Source: Eudromia elegans (taxonomy: Eukaryota > Chordata > Aves > Tinamiformes > Tinamidae). From it: 64,000 bases of DNA. The notes beneath the pieces are model-generated. The model did no database searches. It was not told the origin of the DNA and was given only the letters and a program-made list of their open reading frames with translations. The position numbers and the translations under genes were made by a program. The stretch spans positions 1,123,338-1,187,337 of the forward strand of contig PTEX01000006.1 in the NCBI GenBank assembly GCA_003342815.1. The letters run 5' to 3'. Of the stretch, positions 24,480 to 38,854 are shown piece by piece (position 1 is the first letter of the stretch; each line of letters opens with the position of its first letter).

Positions 24480-27400
24480 CTGTTAAAGAGAAATGGCTTC
24501 CCTGGTTTAGTATCAGAGACCCGATATCAAGTACAATTGCAGTACCTCACACTTAGGACATTATCTTGAAAGCGGTTTCCTATGTAGGGATTCATACAAA
24601 ACAATGTGTTTTTTAAAAAGACGGAATGAAGGCCAATTTAAGACAAAAGTCAGAAGAGCTGACTTATTTATACCTTATTTATTACACTTTATTTATTAGA
24701 TGCGACTGATGTTGTATGTAAGGCCATATCCAGTTAAGGTTCAGCTGTGTTGTACTTCATCTTTAATTCCAAAATAGCTTAGATCCCAAGATAAATCAGG
24801 ATTACTCATCAATATTTCTATACTAGTGCACTTTTCAGATATTCAACAAGAATACTTCCTTCAATTTAATCATATTTTACAGCAGACTTCCAATATAGAT
24901 AATCTCCAGCAGTGAACAGGATGATTCATCAGACACAAAGCTATATGCCCGTATTATAACCTCTCCAAAAGACAAGTGTCACAGCTTTGAGAAGCATGAG
25001 TGACAAGACCTAAACAGTCCATGATGCTGAACACGTCCTGCTAGTGCCAGACCTCCTGGTTCCGAGTGCTCAGACCACCAGAGCAGCAAGCAGCTCTAGC
25101 GTAAGACTTCTCCTTGCCACACGCTGCTCCCAACTTCACTGCTTTGTAATTGCACTGGTATCAACCTGAATTCATGTTTAGAAAGCAGATCTTCATCATC
25201 TCAGACATAAAAGATATGACAAGTTCTCAGTGTCATAATAAAGACAGATGCAGTTACTGTAGCCACTAATCACCTCCAGAGTTTATTATGTAGTTAGTAA
25301 TGATTAAATAAAATAGCAAGGATTCAATTAACTCCGATTATACATTTAGAGCCAGAAGCCAGCTGTTTAACTCACAGTTTGGTTGTGTTGCTTTATTAGA
25401 AGCCAAGTCATGCATTATTGATTTCAAAATCTTACTGCTGCCATGCAAAAGCAGTGCTGGTAGTTCTGAAAACACCTAGAAGGCTCTGGAACAGGTTTAA
25501 CAAAGGCCAGCCACCATCTCAGTGCCATATGTCAGTGAAAGTATATCACATCATCACACTACCTGTTTCCCCATCAAGATCTAAGCTTCTTAGGTTTTGG
25601 AGAAATCCCCAAGCAGCAAGAACAGGCAGAAGATCTAAGTGCATAATACCAGCTTGCTCTCAGCCATGTGAAGAGTTACTCACACACCAATTACTGCCGC
25701 AATCTCTTGCCATCTGCAAACAGGCATTTGCGAGAAAATCAGAGGACGTTTAAGAGCCTCCACTGAAGTCTGCTCTTCTGCTCTATTAACAAAGATACTA
25801 AAAACTACCACCAAGTCAGCACAGAAAATAGCAGCCCTCTATAAGACAATTCCCAGCTTTCCCTTCCACTTGTGGTGCCTTAGTGTGTGTCAGCAAGTAG
25901 AGACACTGCATGTGCTTTCTGAAAAATATCTATTTTAAATCCTAGAACTTACGTGAATAAACACCTGAACCATAAACTCTAAAACAGTTCACAAGCAGTT
26001 AGCTTGGAGTGCTGCTTATCCTGTCAGGCAAACTTCAAATGTATTCCTATTACTCTGGGAGTAAGAGAATAGAAACACAGAGTCTTTCTCTGAGAAAGTG
26101 TCCAGCGCCGTTCTGAAATCACCTGGCTGGATTTAGCAGTTGGCCATGCAGCTGTTGAAGGTCTCCATGAGCTTTCTGGAGCAAGTCAGAGACCCACAGG
26201 AGCACATGGGTGGTTGCAAAAAGCAATGCATTTACTCTGCTTGAGGTCCACACGTCAGCACCGCTTTTTAAGAGGCAACAGAGTTTGGCAATAAACCCAG
26301 TCCTTTCAACCTTCTAACAAACAGATTAATTCTTTACTTCTTTAAAAGCAGCCTCCTCTACGGGCAGGGACAGCAATAAAAGTGTATCAAAGATTTCTTT
26401 CCTTTATCCTCCATAAGCTGCGAGTCCCTGCCAAGACTCCACGTACTACAGAGCTTGGCAACTCCCAGCATCCCTAATGTCTGTAACAAACCTGAAGAAC
26501 GAACTGAGGAAACCTACCTTGGCATGGATCACTGAGCAGATATTGCCAAAAGCAGAAGACTAAGGGGAGAGATCAGAGGATAGGTTCACAAATGAGCCCT
26601 ATACCAGGCCTATACCTGTACTCTTGGAGCACGCTATCAAACATCATCCTCAAGATACATGCAATGCATTCAGACACAGCGCTGTGATGTCAATTACTGA
26701 CTATATTAAGAAATGACCAAAGATTTTCCTCAAGTTAAAACTCTTTTGGTTGCAAGTCGGGCAGCTTACGTAAGGTGCTCTGTACTGCAGATCATAAACG
26801 CAGCGATGAGAGCAGCATAATTTCTACAGGTGTCAGCTTTCCATTAGGCAAAAAAAATTGAAAGGCAGAACAAAAAGCCAGCATGATGCAAGAGTTAAAG
26901 ACAAACGAATACACATAAAAGCCCAAATTCATCTAAAAGTTATTCAGAATTGTTCTGAGAGAGGCAGACACCTTGGTAGGGCAGAAAACACACCCACTGC
27001 GCCCTCCACCTCAAAGATCACATCTCCCCCAAAATGCAGTGTATTTACACAATGCAGAGCTAAGTTCAAACATCTTTTTTTCTACAGAATCAATCAGTTA
27101 TCCTAGTCTCTGATCCTGACATATTGCAATCTTTGTGTTAAAACAAAAACAGCATATATATATATATATATATATATAAAAGGAGTTCTTAACAGTCCTC
27201 AAGCAAAGAACTCCTATACAGAAAGCTCTTCATGTTGTTGTTCAGAATAGCTTTTTATCATAGGAGTGACTAATGAGGGATATTTGTGTTTGGCACAAGA
27301 CAGAAAACAGTAACCTGTCCTGACTTGGATGGGCTGTGCTCGTAACGAGTTCAGCTGATACGTGTACTGCATTATGTAAATATGGATGCAAAGCGGAGGA

Positions 27401-30400
27401 GCGAGCGTAAGCTAGATACTGCTCTTCCATGGAAAACAGAGCTCTCAAAGCAATGTACACTAAATAGAGACGTAATCATTATTTATGTATGGTATCCAAA
27501 ATGTCTTGGGATAAGAAAGATTCTGTTACTTAAGGACTCTGCATTTAAGATTTTGGGTTTATTTTTCCAAATATAAAAATCACTGAAACAACCTGCTGCA
27601 ACTCCCAGTTTCCTACTCTCTCCTAAACACTGGAGCTCTTAAAATCACGGTTCTGAAAACACATTTGAAAGAGAGGTCTACACCTGAGGCACAAAGCAAA
27701 CTCTTCAGGGCTCAATCCTCTAAATTTTATTCTCCACCAGAGCCTGACCAGGGCAAAGAGATGGGAGGAGAAGCTTCTCTGCAGTCCTTGGGGAAAGCTT
27801 TTAGTTTCCTGAGCACACAGGTCACCCAGCGCTAAGGAAATGTGCAGGCACCTGCACATTCTAGGGGCAAGCAGGTACGCAATAAGGGAACAAATAAAAT
27901 ATTCTTTACTAAGGTACTAAGTGGGAGGGGGAAATAATTTCCTTATCTTATTCAGGGTTATTTACACACATATAAATGATGATGGGAAAAGGTAAAAAGA
28001 AAACTAAAACAACCTTGCTTTAAAAAAAGAGGGAAAGGGAAGCCCTAAACCGTCTACAGGAGCAGCCAAACCTTTGTTAACCGGTACCTATGCCACAGCA
28101 CAGGTTTCAACTCATAATGAGAGTGCTGTAACTAAGAGCGACACCTCCCTAGGAGTGGTGACTGAACTCGCAGTTATGAAATCAAACAGGAAATACAGCT
28201 TTTCATGATTGCAGAGCTCCAGACAAACAGCAACACTTTCCTCTCATCCCTCTCTGCAAGGCTATGGGCAAGTCGGACCATTATATAAGCTCCCCCAGTG
28301 TTCATTAGAATTCCTGGCAACAGCCAAGGGGTGGGGAGCACACGCCAACCTATGGCTGGAAATTCCTAAAGAAGGCAAACAAACATAGACCCCCTTTCTG
28401 GCAGTTTAGTATAAAACAATTGACACACACCTTTTGAAATGAATATTTAAATTGAACGGTCTCACTGCAAGAGTCAACATGCCTATTTAGGAGAGAAAAA
28501 AAATCCCCAAAGTACTTCAGTGAACAGACCTGGCATTTACCTTAATATATAAATGACTTGGACTTTTTACTATAAATAACTAGAACCAAGACACAGACTT
28601 GGCCAGTGACTAATAGCTTCTCTCTAATGAGACTGTTGGGTAGATGAGCCTAAAAGGGCCTTCTAAGCTGTTGCTGCAGTACCAACTCTGTGCACACTGT
28701 TGCAGGGAATCTTTTCCTGCCCTACACAAGTTAGGTTTCTAGTCCCACCACTCCCAGGAGTTACATGCATGGATGATGAAGAAAGTCCAGCCCTGGTAAC
28801 GAAGCGAGTTTCACATTTGCTTCATTAAGACAATAGAGAACTGCAGAGAGTAATCAGTTATGAAATATACTGAGCCTCTTTACACAATTCCTGTGTCTCT
28901 CCTTTCCAAAATAGGAGAGAAATAAGGCAAGGCCCTTCATTCAGTAAACTTTTGTAATTCTAAAAATATGTTTGGTTATTTCCATGCAGTTCATTATTTC
29001 ACAGAGAATTTTCTGATCTTGCTAGGAAAATTCACTGTGACCTTCATATGAAGGGAGAAAGGGATGAAAAATGGAGACAAAATAGTAAGAAAGCAGCAGC
29101 TAGGAAGGGCTGAGGGCTGAGCTTTTCTCCTCTCTGTCTCTGAAGCAGATCAGTGCTTTTATACAGCACATCTAACCCGGTGCAGCATTTCCTCTTCTCG
29201 TTCTCACGCACCAGCCTGTGCTCCTGAGCTCTCATCCCAGTGCCCTGCTCACTCCTGCCATGAGCTTCTCTGCAGCTTTCATTCCCAGCTGTGCCAGAAG
29301 CAGGGAGCCCAAGGAAGAGCCTCTGCACGTGGCCTCTTCCTTCCAGCGCTGTCAGACTGGCGAGATAATGCTGAAGCAGCAAGAGTCAGCCCCATCTGCA
29401 GGAAGGTTAAGACATACTACATAAAAGTCACTCAAAAAAGCCCAAAAGTTAAAGATGCTAAATTTGTTGAGATTGTTTTTAAAAGCCTCAGGTGATTCCT
29501 TGTCTCCCTGAAAGCTTCTTATGAGGACTGTAAGAGCAGACTCAAGATGACAGCTATGTTTCAAACAATTATTTTGGACAAAATAAAGCGGCACTAGTAG
29601 ATTGCCCACTCTATAAACTGTTTTTTCAAAATGAAACAATCCCTCAATACTGACACTGTCATCTTAGATAAATGATGCTACCCTTACAGGGTAATCAACT
29701 GAAACAAATAAGAATAGAGCCTATCACACCATCAGTTTCTAAATCAGAAATCCTCACGGATCTCATTGGGGCACTCTATTGAAAAGATAATGGGACACAA
29801 GATAGGCCATGGGAAGTGCTTAATAACTTTCTCATTTTTCTGCTATACACAAGGAATCACAAAACAGATCACTCAAATGCAAGTGGGAAGTAGCATGCAA
29901 TTTGCTGCTTCATTTCACTATTGATCAGTCAGAAAACTGTACTTATGTATATCCTATTTGATGCAGTTCATAAAAACCCAAGAAAGAAGACTCATTTTTT
30001 TCCTAGTTTATTGCAGTAGTCAAGTCCTAGTGGCACTCTCTGCCTGAAACACATCTTAGGGACCACTACAGGTTTTTAAAGCTTCCTCAGTTTGTATCTG
30101 CCTCCTACAAACAAAGCATCATGATCCTGGAATAGTGACTCACTATTAGGTAAAAGTGAGTTTATTTTTCAAAATTGCAGGATGTCTCTATAGGAGGAAA
30201 TGTCATTCAGAAAAGCATGATCTGTGGCACAAGCCTGGAGTTCCTACTGCCATTAATGGCACGAAGCAGAATAATTTGGAACCCCCTTGCTATTGTCCTC
30301 ACTCTTCTATCCCACACTGTACAGATGCTACAGCAATAAGCATCTGTAAGCAACAAGCAATACAAATATTAATGTTTTTTTTTCTTACCCTTTAGTAGCT

Positions 30401-31501
30401 GAGGAATATTTAGATTAAAATATTTTGTTTGGGAAAACAAAGTACCAAGAGGTTAAGTAACTTCTTGAGGAGACAGCCATCAATCTGAGATCTTAATGAG
30501 AAATAAATGAAGTGCCATTCTCTAGGCACCACACTGATATTTAATTCGTTTTCACTTGTGAGAATCTCAACTTGATGCAAAAGAACAACAGAGCCTTTAT
30601 TCCTCTATTTGCAATCCACCACAAAACATCAAATAAGTAGTACTTAGGCAGTCTAGCCCTGTATTTTTAGGTAATATTGGAGTTTGTTATCTATGCCTAG
30701 TCCTTTCAAATAAATTTACTCTATCCAACAGCAGCTTGCATGACTTGTTGCATTTTTGAAAACTGTCCTTTAGTAGGGTTTTGGCAACTCACTTGGCCAA
30801 ATTCCAAATGCACCTTTTCTCCCCTCTCAGTAGAAAGAGTGTAATTTAGAACAGCCATCAATGTGTTAATGACTTTGTAAACAAACACTGTAATCTTCAT
30901 TCAGCCTTAAAAAAAAAGATTTTCCCTTTCCTTAAAGCATAGAAATTGTAGGGAGTCTGAGTAAATTGGGGGGGAAAAAAACATACACAGAATGTATACT
31001 AGGTCTGTGTTCCCAGTCCAGACAGGTCCGTATTTAGGATATAAACCTAAGAGTTTACAAAATGACATGCATCCTACATAGGCTTGTTGAAGCTGCATTT
31101 ACTCTGCCATGAGTCTTTTGTCTGATTTCAGAGCCCAGCATGGTCATTAATTGGATTAAACTCTTTGTTCTTTAACTCCTACCTACTCCCTCCTTCTTGT
31201 CCTCAGAGCAAACATTTTCCTGACACGGGCAACATTCCCTCTGGTAAGTCTGAATATTTAGTCAAAGTCAGCCTAGCTCATATCTATTCTCAGTAGATAA
31301 ATGCAGTTGAATCACGAATTCTTAAAGACTTATTAATATTTAAACAGTCTCAGAGTACATGAAATGGAGACAAGATACAGGCTTTAAAATTATATCAATG
31401 TTTAAAAACAGCCTTTCAATTATATAAGCACAGATTTTATTCATCTAGAGTTCTACTGCATGTGGCACAAATTACAAGGCTTAAGAGATGATGTTGCTTA
31501 C
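24480..31501 (-). other. ASPG: ASPG intron 6, the largest
   Basis: 7.0 kb, with a TA microsatellite at 27154-27178. No CR1 end, exon or RNA gene recognised. Confidence 0.75.
27154..27178 (+). repeat. TA microsatellite
   Basis: About twelve perfect AT units in ASPG intron 6. Confidence 0.95.
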
Positions 31502-31628
31502 TTTTAATATCAACCTCAGCATTTGCAAGTGGAGGCAGGTTAGGTGAGGAAAAGGCATTGAAACTCCCAGCATCCACCTTAGTCACCCTATTTCCCCTGT
31601 ACAGTTTATTATAAAAATACAGGCACAC
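31502..31628 (-). CDS. ASPG: ASPG exon 6 (catalytic lysine)
   Basis: Acceptor CTTGCAG, donor AAAA|GTAAGC; starts in phase 0 and ends in phase 1. Contains [20 protein letters not shown] followed by PNLPPLA. The RxTKVDAxxFxAFxSPN block is diagnostic of type I asparaginases, and Lys219 is the expected catalytic lysine. Confidence 0.97.
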
Positions 31629-32679
31629 CTGCAAGACAAGTAAAGAAACAGGTCTATGAATAAGCCAGTAATTAAAAGATTCAGTAGATAAATACTGTAG
31701 TCTGTCCTTTATAAAGTGTTTTCTAAATCTTTAAAGCAACTCAGAGGCTAGTAGATGTTTACAACTACCCTTTCAAAAAAGAACTGGCCCATCTGTCACA
31801 CATTCATTTAAGAATTTAAGAACAAAACAAGTTAAAAGCTAACTAGTTTCATAATCCTCTCATGAAGCACACTCAGGGAGATGGTAAGTTTGCTTAAGTC
31901 CACTTCAGGGACAGAGAAAAGATACAGCGTGGACTTATGAAAAATTTCATTGAGTTAGATCTAAACTCAGAGTCTAAAATCTTAAAAACACCTAGTGAAA
32001 ATGGATGACAATTTTTAAAAGAGTCACCAAACATTTAAGGGTGGCTTCTTGACAAATCCCTTAAAAGCAGATTGAGTGGAATTCGAAGGAAAAAAAAAAA
32101 AAAGGTATTTCAGAGTTGTTAGTTCTGAAGATCTTGGCCTGTCAGCTGCTGCTGTTATCCTACAACAAGGAACTAGCTATGTGAGCGCAGACTGAATTGG
32201 AATGAGGTGTCACCTGATTCATCTTCTCTCGGGCTTTGGGGCTGTGCATTGTCACCATCTTTTAAAGTCAGGGTGCTGCTGAGAACATGCAGCTGTTTCC
32301 ACATCTACCAGGTACATGGCCCTCAGCACTTCAGTCTTGAGGAACCAGGACCAGAAGTTGCTGCTATCAGTTCTAGACTGACTTTAGAACTTCTGCTTCA
32401 AAAGCTGACTTAAAAATATTTCAGATCCTACATGTTTGCAAGGGAATTTCAAGTCTGCTGTAACCTGCCTTTCAGACCTTATAGTTTTTATGGATTGTAT
32501 GTAGGAAAAACGGCATATGAATTCTGAAAAAAAAAGGCACACAAGGGTCTGTTACCTCAGTGGAATCCATTTTTTTAAGTGCAGTTCTTTACTACTTATC
32601 AGACAGTCTGAATATCTAAGTATATGTTCTAGCTAGAGGAAGAAAAGCGGCTTCTAGAAGTTTTCACAAGCAAACAGAC
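31629..32679 (-). other. ASPG: ASPG intron 5
   Basis: 1.05 kb with the weaker donor GTCTGT. A poly-A run (about 32088-32103) is the only simple repeat seen. Confidence 0.8.
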
Positions 32680-32763
32680 CTCAGGAATCACGAACTGCCC
32701 AGCAATGAGCAGGGCTCCCAGTAGGTTGGCTCGACCGTCATTCCTCAACTCATACAGGGGCAC
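32680..32763 (-). CDS. ASPG: ASPG exon 5
   Basis: Phase 0, 28 codons: [20 protein letters not shown] then AGQFVIPE. This matches the asparaginase block VP…DGRxNLLGALL. The acceptor is CTCTAG. The donor GAG|GTCTGT has C at +3, a weaker match than the other donors in the gene. Confidence 0.95.
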
Positions 32764-34194
32764 CTAGAGAGCAAAGATTGACATTAAATCTTGTCCATTA
32801 CATAAAGCCTAAAGAGCAGGTTAAAAAAACAAAAGTCCAACTTATGCAATCCAAATGCACAGATAATTTATGTAACAATGATTTATGACAAATAAAATTT
32901 ACTTCTTCATCCAAACTATTTTTGACTGAAGCAGATGGTGGGGTTTCCCTCTGTGCTTAACAGATTTTATAACCGAGTACTTAAAGAATAATATAGACAC
33001 AAGCATGATAGAGCAATTGCTTTTAGAAGTAGAGACCTTTTCAGAAAAAAAAAATAAGAATAGAAAGCAGGCATACTCAGTTTAGGTGTTTGTACACAGA
33101 AAAAGCAATAGCCTCGTTTCATAGAGAACTCTCATGATGGGCTTCAGGATGGCTCTCTTGCACCATCTTTCTTCATAGAATACAAAAATAGAACAAGCAG
33201 GTTACTAGTGACAGTAAAGGACAAGATTAAAAACAGAAATTCAGTCGGTTGAGTGAAGCAGTGATGACTTCCATGGTTTTTTAGATTGCCTTTTCATTAA
33301 CAGAGAGACAGAGCTCCTTTCAACAATGAAAAAAAATCACAGGCTCTGTTGCTGGATCATATGTCGGGCAGATCTTCAAAAAAAAGGCAAAAAGAAAGTA
33401 AAACCTTGAATATGATGTACTACAACCAGACTGCCCAATGTCAAGACAGTAAGTGGGAGTCTACCTCTTCCTAGACTTCAAACAGACCACATGTGAAAGG
33501 AAAATTATGAAAAGGGGGGGAAGGGGAATGTTCCAGTGCTATGTTTCATCTCTCTCTTGTGATTAGAGCTCTGTTTTGTGCTCAAGCAAGCTATTCTAGT
33601 AAGGCAACCCCTCCCCCTCAGACAATATGCAAAGGTCTGATCTCGAGCTAAAGGAAAGAAAATAAATCTAGCCTTTACAGTGAAAAGAGCAGACCATGCT
33701 AAATGCTTCATGGACCAGAAATCATCATAAATACACGTAATGCTTAGATATATAAAAAAGAAAGGAAAAACACAACAAAGATACCAAAGAACAATGAAGA
33801 GCATAAGACAGGGCAGCAAGTGCTCAAGTGAATCGGCTGCATGCTTGAGGGCTTTAACAGAAAAAAGGCGGCTAACAACCACCAGCCACCTGAGGCTGGA
33901 AAGATGCTTCTCGTATAAACAGATTATCACAGAGTGGCCAGTGACAGGCTCTTACAGCTTTCTCTGAAGCATCTGGCCCCAGCCATAATGAACTACTGGT
34001 CGGATTTGGTGCAGACCTGCAAAGTCACTAATGATAAAATTTTGGGGCAGATGCCCAGCTGGTGAGCCCACCAACTGTCACCCTGGTCACACCACGTTAC
34101 TGATGTACGCAGTGACCCCCAGCACACTACACAGTGCTGCACACAAGAACAGGCACCGAGGTTTCTTACTCCAACTTCGTATTAAGTCCATTAC
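32764..34194 (-). other. ASPG: ASPG intron 4
   Basis: 1.4 kb. A 141-codon minus-strand frame (33505-33930) resembles no family I know and is probably chance. Confidence 0.75.
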
Positions 34195-34320
34195 CTGAGA
34201 GCCTGTCATAACAACAGTTTTGCCCAGATTCTCAAACATGAAGGATAAGGCTGACGCTGTATAGGCCATCGTATCAGTGCCATGAAGAATCACAAAGCCG
34301 TCGTACTTTTCATAGTGCTC
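34195..34320 (-). CDS. ASPG: ASPG exon 4 (HGTDTM catalytic motif)
   Basis: Acceptor CTCCAG, donor CAG|GTAATG; phase 0 at both ends, 42 codons (residues 133-174). Reads EHYEKYDGFVILHGTDTMAY and ends KTVVMTGSQ. HGTDT carries the second catalytic Thr and the Asp of the asparaginase triad (Thr147, Asp148). TGSQ corresponds to the mammalian TGAQ at the end of the core strand. Confidence 0.97.
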
Positions 34321-36566
34321 CTGGAGTTGGAGAGACAGTTTCCATATTATTACACCAACACATTGGCATCAGTAATGAGGTGCAAACTGCCTTATTTTCA
34401 CTAATATAAGCACCAGTGTAACACTTTAAAGTACTACCACCAGCACAATTCCTCTTAGAGTTATCCACATTTTCAGTTTAAACATAATTAAGGGTTAATC
34501 GGACAATAAGCACTAGAGCTAGTAATTCTAATTATGGAACAGTCAAAGAGATTCTTCTATGTATACATATTAATGCAGCATTTTTAAACCAGAAGACTGC
34601 TAATTAAGAAAAGCTTAGCAATGGCTTTAAACAGGAATGTTAACATATGCAAATGAGTCGTATAGTCTGATTTCTTGTTACTGCTTTTACTTTAGGGATT
34701 ACACCATTTACAGGAACAGATTAGGCAAACCAAGGCTATCATAACCTACGGAAAAAAACAGCCCCTTTAAACCAGGCGGCAGGCAGGGGAATTGCCAGTG
34801 TAGGAGTGCCCTCTTCTGTTGACAAATCTACCTTTCCATAGTAGCATTTGACAGCAGAAAGAACTAAGTCTGTTACTGATCACAGTTAAGGTACATTCAC
34901 TTGCTGCTGCTTTTTGAACAGCCCCTTAGACCATCAGGTGTGTAAAAATTGGAAAAAAAATGTATTTTATAATATGATTAGTCTACAAAAAAATTTTAAT
35001 GCAAAATCCTAAATGGCACAGCTCATCCCATTGGAATAAAGTTATCAGCTGGCTTTTGGAGGCAAAAAGGAGTTAATTCCTCTATTTTAAGTGATTTACG
35101 TAGTAAACAATATCGTAAGAGACAATGATGGTTTTTACTACTACTTTTCATTTGCTAACATGGAAAGGATTACATCAAAGTCTAAGTAGATATACCGAAT
35201 GTCAGATGAAAAAAAGTTTTGGGTTTTTTTTTCCCATGGAATTAAGCCAGATTTCTATTTAATTACATTGCTGGTGCTACAATAGGAACATTCCCTTGAC
35301 ATCTCCTGATACTAAAGTCACCTTTAAACCTACTCTCAGATTTCTATTTGTCCTTGTCCTACTGCTTCACTGATGACACCCACACCCACATGTTGCTACC
35401 TACTGAAAATGTGGGGGATTTTCAGTTTCTTTCTAGCAGGCTAGTCAGCAGAAAAACATTTGGGGTCTCAAGATCTTTTCTGTAGGCTAAACCACGAAGT
35501 GATGCCAAACTCGCTATGCTGTTATTCACCAATACAATAAAACAGTGAGTTTCAAGGGCAGTCAGCTGAGAAATAGCCCCTTGTCCTGTTAATCCATCAG
35601 TACGCTTCAGGTTCATTTAAACCTTATGAACTTTATCAGATGGGATGGAACACAGCCTGGTTAATGTATGCATCATAATACAAAAGATAAGGCTGAGAAT
35701 TTGGGAGGAATATCCAACAAGCATCTTTGAATGTTTCAGCCTGAAAAACATTCAGCACACTCCTGCTTTGCTCAGAAAGTGGCTGAAATGAACACAAAGT
35801 GTTCAGCAATGTTCCCAACACTATCACACTCTTGGTGAAGGAAGAAATTTAAACTACCAAGTCCACCATTGTAGAGCAGGCAGGAGAAGAGCAGTATCTT
35901 ACACAGTCCACAGTTACTCTCACTTCTTAAGAGCTGCATATGAATTTTTGGTCTAAACTATTTTAAATATTTCATACTTCTGCTATCTTAAAAGCACACA
36001 AGCAAGTTTAGATATGGGGACAAGAGCAGAGAAGTGATGATTTTTCACCTAGGAAAGAATGTAATGAGTTTGTCTATACATACAGGAGTATCTATTAAAT
36101 ACTTCCCAGTGTGGGGAACCTAACCACAATACCATTTTTTTCTACCATCTACAAAGCCAAAGTTAGTTAAGTCAGTCTTTGTCCAAAGTAAGAGAGGCAG
36201 AATGATATAAAATTATTTTCAATGTTAATGGTCATTAAACTATTTGCACAGTCAAACACTGCATAACTAAACCAACCTTCAGATAAATCACCTATACCTA
36301 AGAATTTTATTCAATACTTCTGGACAGTGAAGTTATCTTACAAAATTTTGACACAGTCTATCAGTGAAAGAACTCTATAACTTTAGTAAGTTTTCAGCAT
36401 TTCAAAGAGAAAAAAAATTGCAATCTTACATGCACAATACTTACTACTTTGCAGGTATCTGAGTGCATCCTGAGTAACATTTATGTTTTTAATACTTAAG
36501 CTTATCATTACTAGATTGTTTTATCTTGCTAAATATACCGAATATACAAATGAAATCTCACAGTAC
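34321..36566 (-). other. ASPG: ASPG intron 3
   Basis: 2.2 kb, AT-rich; nothing recognised. Confidence 0.75.
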
Positions 36567-36678
36567 CTCAAGTTTCCTTGCAATTTTGGCCCAGTCCTCT
36601 GGCGTCATGTTGGAAGAATCAAGTAACGGTGAGAGCTCCAGGATGGTGTAGATAATTCTTTTGTTTAGCTTAGAGACA
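36567..36678 (-). CDS. ASPG: ASPG exon 3
   Basis: Acceptor TTTATAG, donor GAG|GTACTG; enters in phase 2 and leaves in phase 0. Reads …KRIIYTILELSPLLDSSNMT followed by PEDWAKIARKLE. The LLDSSNMT segment is the conserved asparaginase substrate-binding DSS(D/N)MT motif, with a Ser contacting substrate in bacterial relatives. Confidence 0.95.
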
Positions 36679-38724
36679 CTATAAAGAAAGAGAATTGAAA
36701 AAAATGCTTTACTCTCAGAGCTATCACTAGCTCACCACTTCTGGGTATTTCACTAAATCAGCAGTTTTTGTCCTTCTCCTCAGTGCCATCACCAGGTCTA
36801 CGGTGCAAAACTGCTGCCAAATTTAGAACATTAAGTTCCAAGTTTATAAACTTATGGTCTGATGCGGTTTAAAGCACAAATACCTGAAGCTCACAGACTC
36901 AGAATTCGGGGTGAGCGCGGGAGTTGTCAAAAACAAAGGCAAAAAACTAGAACCTAAATTTACTTTACTAAATCCCAAAGTTTGGAACTGAGTTCCAAAC
37001 AAAACCCAATAATAAATTTCAAGGTTTAAAAAACACTTCACAAATTATTGAATGGAATCTATGAATTTCCCAAAGCATATAAGGAGTCAATAGAAGAGCT
37101 GCAGTAACTTTTTAGCATTTTGATAAACACACATTTCCTGCAATAAAAACTTCTCTTTGATAAATACACAGGCAGAGTATCTTCTCCTAAGAGTTTTACA
37201 ATGGGCCTTCGTTTCTGTGGCCGTTACCAGATCCACTCTGCTCAGTTTCTCTGACCTCAGATTTCAGAAGAGGAGCTCTTGGTTAGTTAAGACCTTCAAG
37301 AAAAGAAGGAAATTGGTGCCTACAGACCCAGCAAAAAACTTACTGCCTTTGCTAGCAACAGGCTAGCTCTGTAAAGCCCCAGTGCTAGCCACTAGGCCTG
37401 CTGCCACCTTACTATGAGAGCTTGCTCTGTGAATTTATTACATGTATATACAAAGTTCACAAAAGAATCCTATTTTCTCCCCGCGGAAAGGTACAATATT
37501 TCTCAACTGCGTGGTTAAAATATCACTCAACTAGTACGAAAGAGAAAATGGCAAGTTGCCATGACTAACCTCCCTACATGGCACTTAGCTGTGCCAGAAA
37601 AACAAGTGGTTTTTGTTTTGTTTTTAAAGTTCAATAAACTCTTGATCTGAATGATTGTTTAAAGGTTTTTTTTATTATAGAAAACATGCTAGGAGATGTA
37701 TATTCAGCACCCAAATGGTTATACTGGTGTAATTTTGTTTTATTTGAAACCTTCTAAAAGATTTAAGCTATCTGGATATAATTACAGTATTTTAACAAAA
37801 CTCCTTTTTTTTTAGCATGACCATCATATTTAACATAGATTTGATGTTCACATTAATATTACTCCACCTGGACTCCACTTCTTTTTTTTTCCCTTACCCC
37901 TTCTCCTGCCACCTCCCTTTCAAGGGCTTACTTTTAAAAGCTTAACACAGAAATCTGACTACAAGACAGACATTTTGCTTGTAAATCCTAATTTTTCTCC
38001 TTTAAGATTAAGGAATATTCGCTTTTACACTTGAAGTAAAACAGCAATAGTCTCATTTATTTTTGAACAACTGTGTAAAATCATCTTTTGTGCAATGTTA
38101 ACATGTTTACAGGGGTACAGCCATTCATCACAGCTGGGGAATATCTCCAATTAGCATACTGCCCTCTAAATAAAACCTATAAGCTTATTAATCACTGCCC
38201 AACAGTTAAGAAGCAATGCAGATTAATTATAAGCCCATCACTCATTATCATAATGTTGCATAAATTTGGAAGAGACAATCAGGTTTTACGGTTTTCTAAA
38301 AACAGAAGGCCTGCAGAATTAAAGCATGGGGCCTATTCATGGATGCATTAATTAGCTGCTACTTTTCCAGACATATGCCGGAGATAATTTACACTGTGCT
38401 GTATACAAAGTTTTCTTAATTTCTGTGGAACATTTGTATATCTGCACAGCAGTAACTTAACATTGAAAAACAGAAAAGACATGCAGAACTAAGCTGCCTA
38501 GAATGTTTACTTGTTGCCTAATTTGGAAGTTCTTTTTTAAGCAGCTACGTAACACTTCATTGCAAATAGCACCAGATATACTAGGGTTTTCTTTTTTCCC
38601 CTTTAAATCCTTTTAAGCACTTTTGCTAATCTCCTACTAGCATCTTCTGACTAATGGCTGGAGATTGAAGTCTTTGAAAATTAACAGGACACTTCTTAGC
38701 CTTCCCCAAGGAATATGTACTTAC
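36679..38724 (-). other. ASPG: ASPG intron 2
   Basis: 2.0 kb, AT-rich, with T runs near 37670 and 37806-37814. Nothing else recognised. Confidence 0.75.
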
Positions 38725-38854
38725 GGGAGCACCAGTGTCTTATCTGGATATTCATGGCAGTCGTACAGCTTTTTTTCCTGGGCATATGCTTCATCATGCA
38801 GCTGTGGCATGTTTTTCAAGCTGCTTACCAACTTATTGGCCTCGGGAGTAAGCC
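38725..38854 (-). CDS. ASPG: ASPG exon 2
   Basis: Acceptor TTTTCAG, donor GTAAGT; enters in phase 1 and leaves in phase 2. The frame reads GLTPEANKLVSSLKNMPQLH and ends in DKTLVLP. It corresponds to the mammalian stretch after the active-site loop, with the shared core MPxxHDE and the exact TLVLP ending. Confidence 0.93.

Noticed and set aside
33505..33930. 141-codon minus-strand frame in ASPG intron 4
   Set aside because: Hydrophobic/aromatic content as expected for AT-rich sequence; no start context, domain or splice relation to ASPG.
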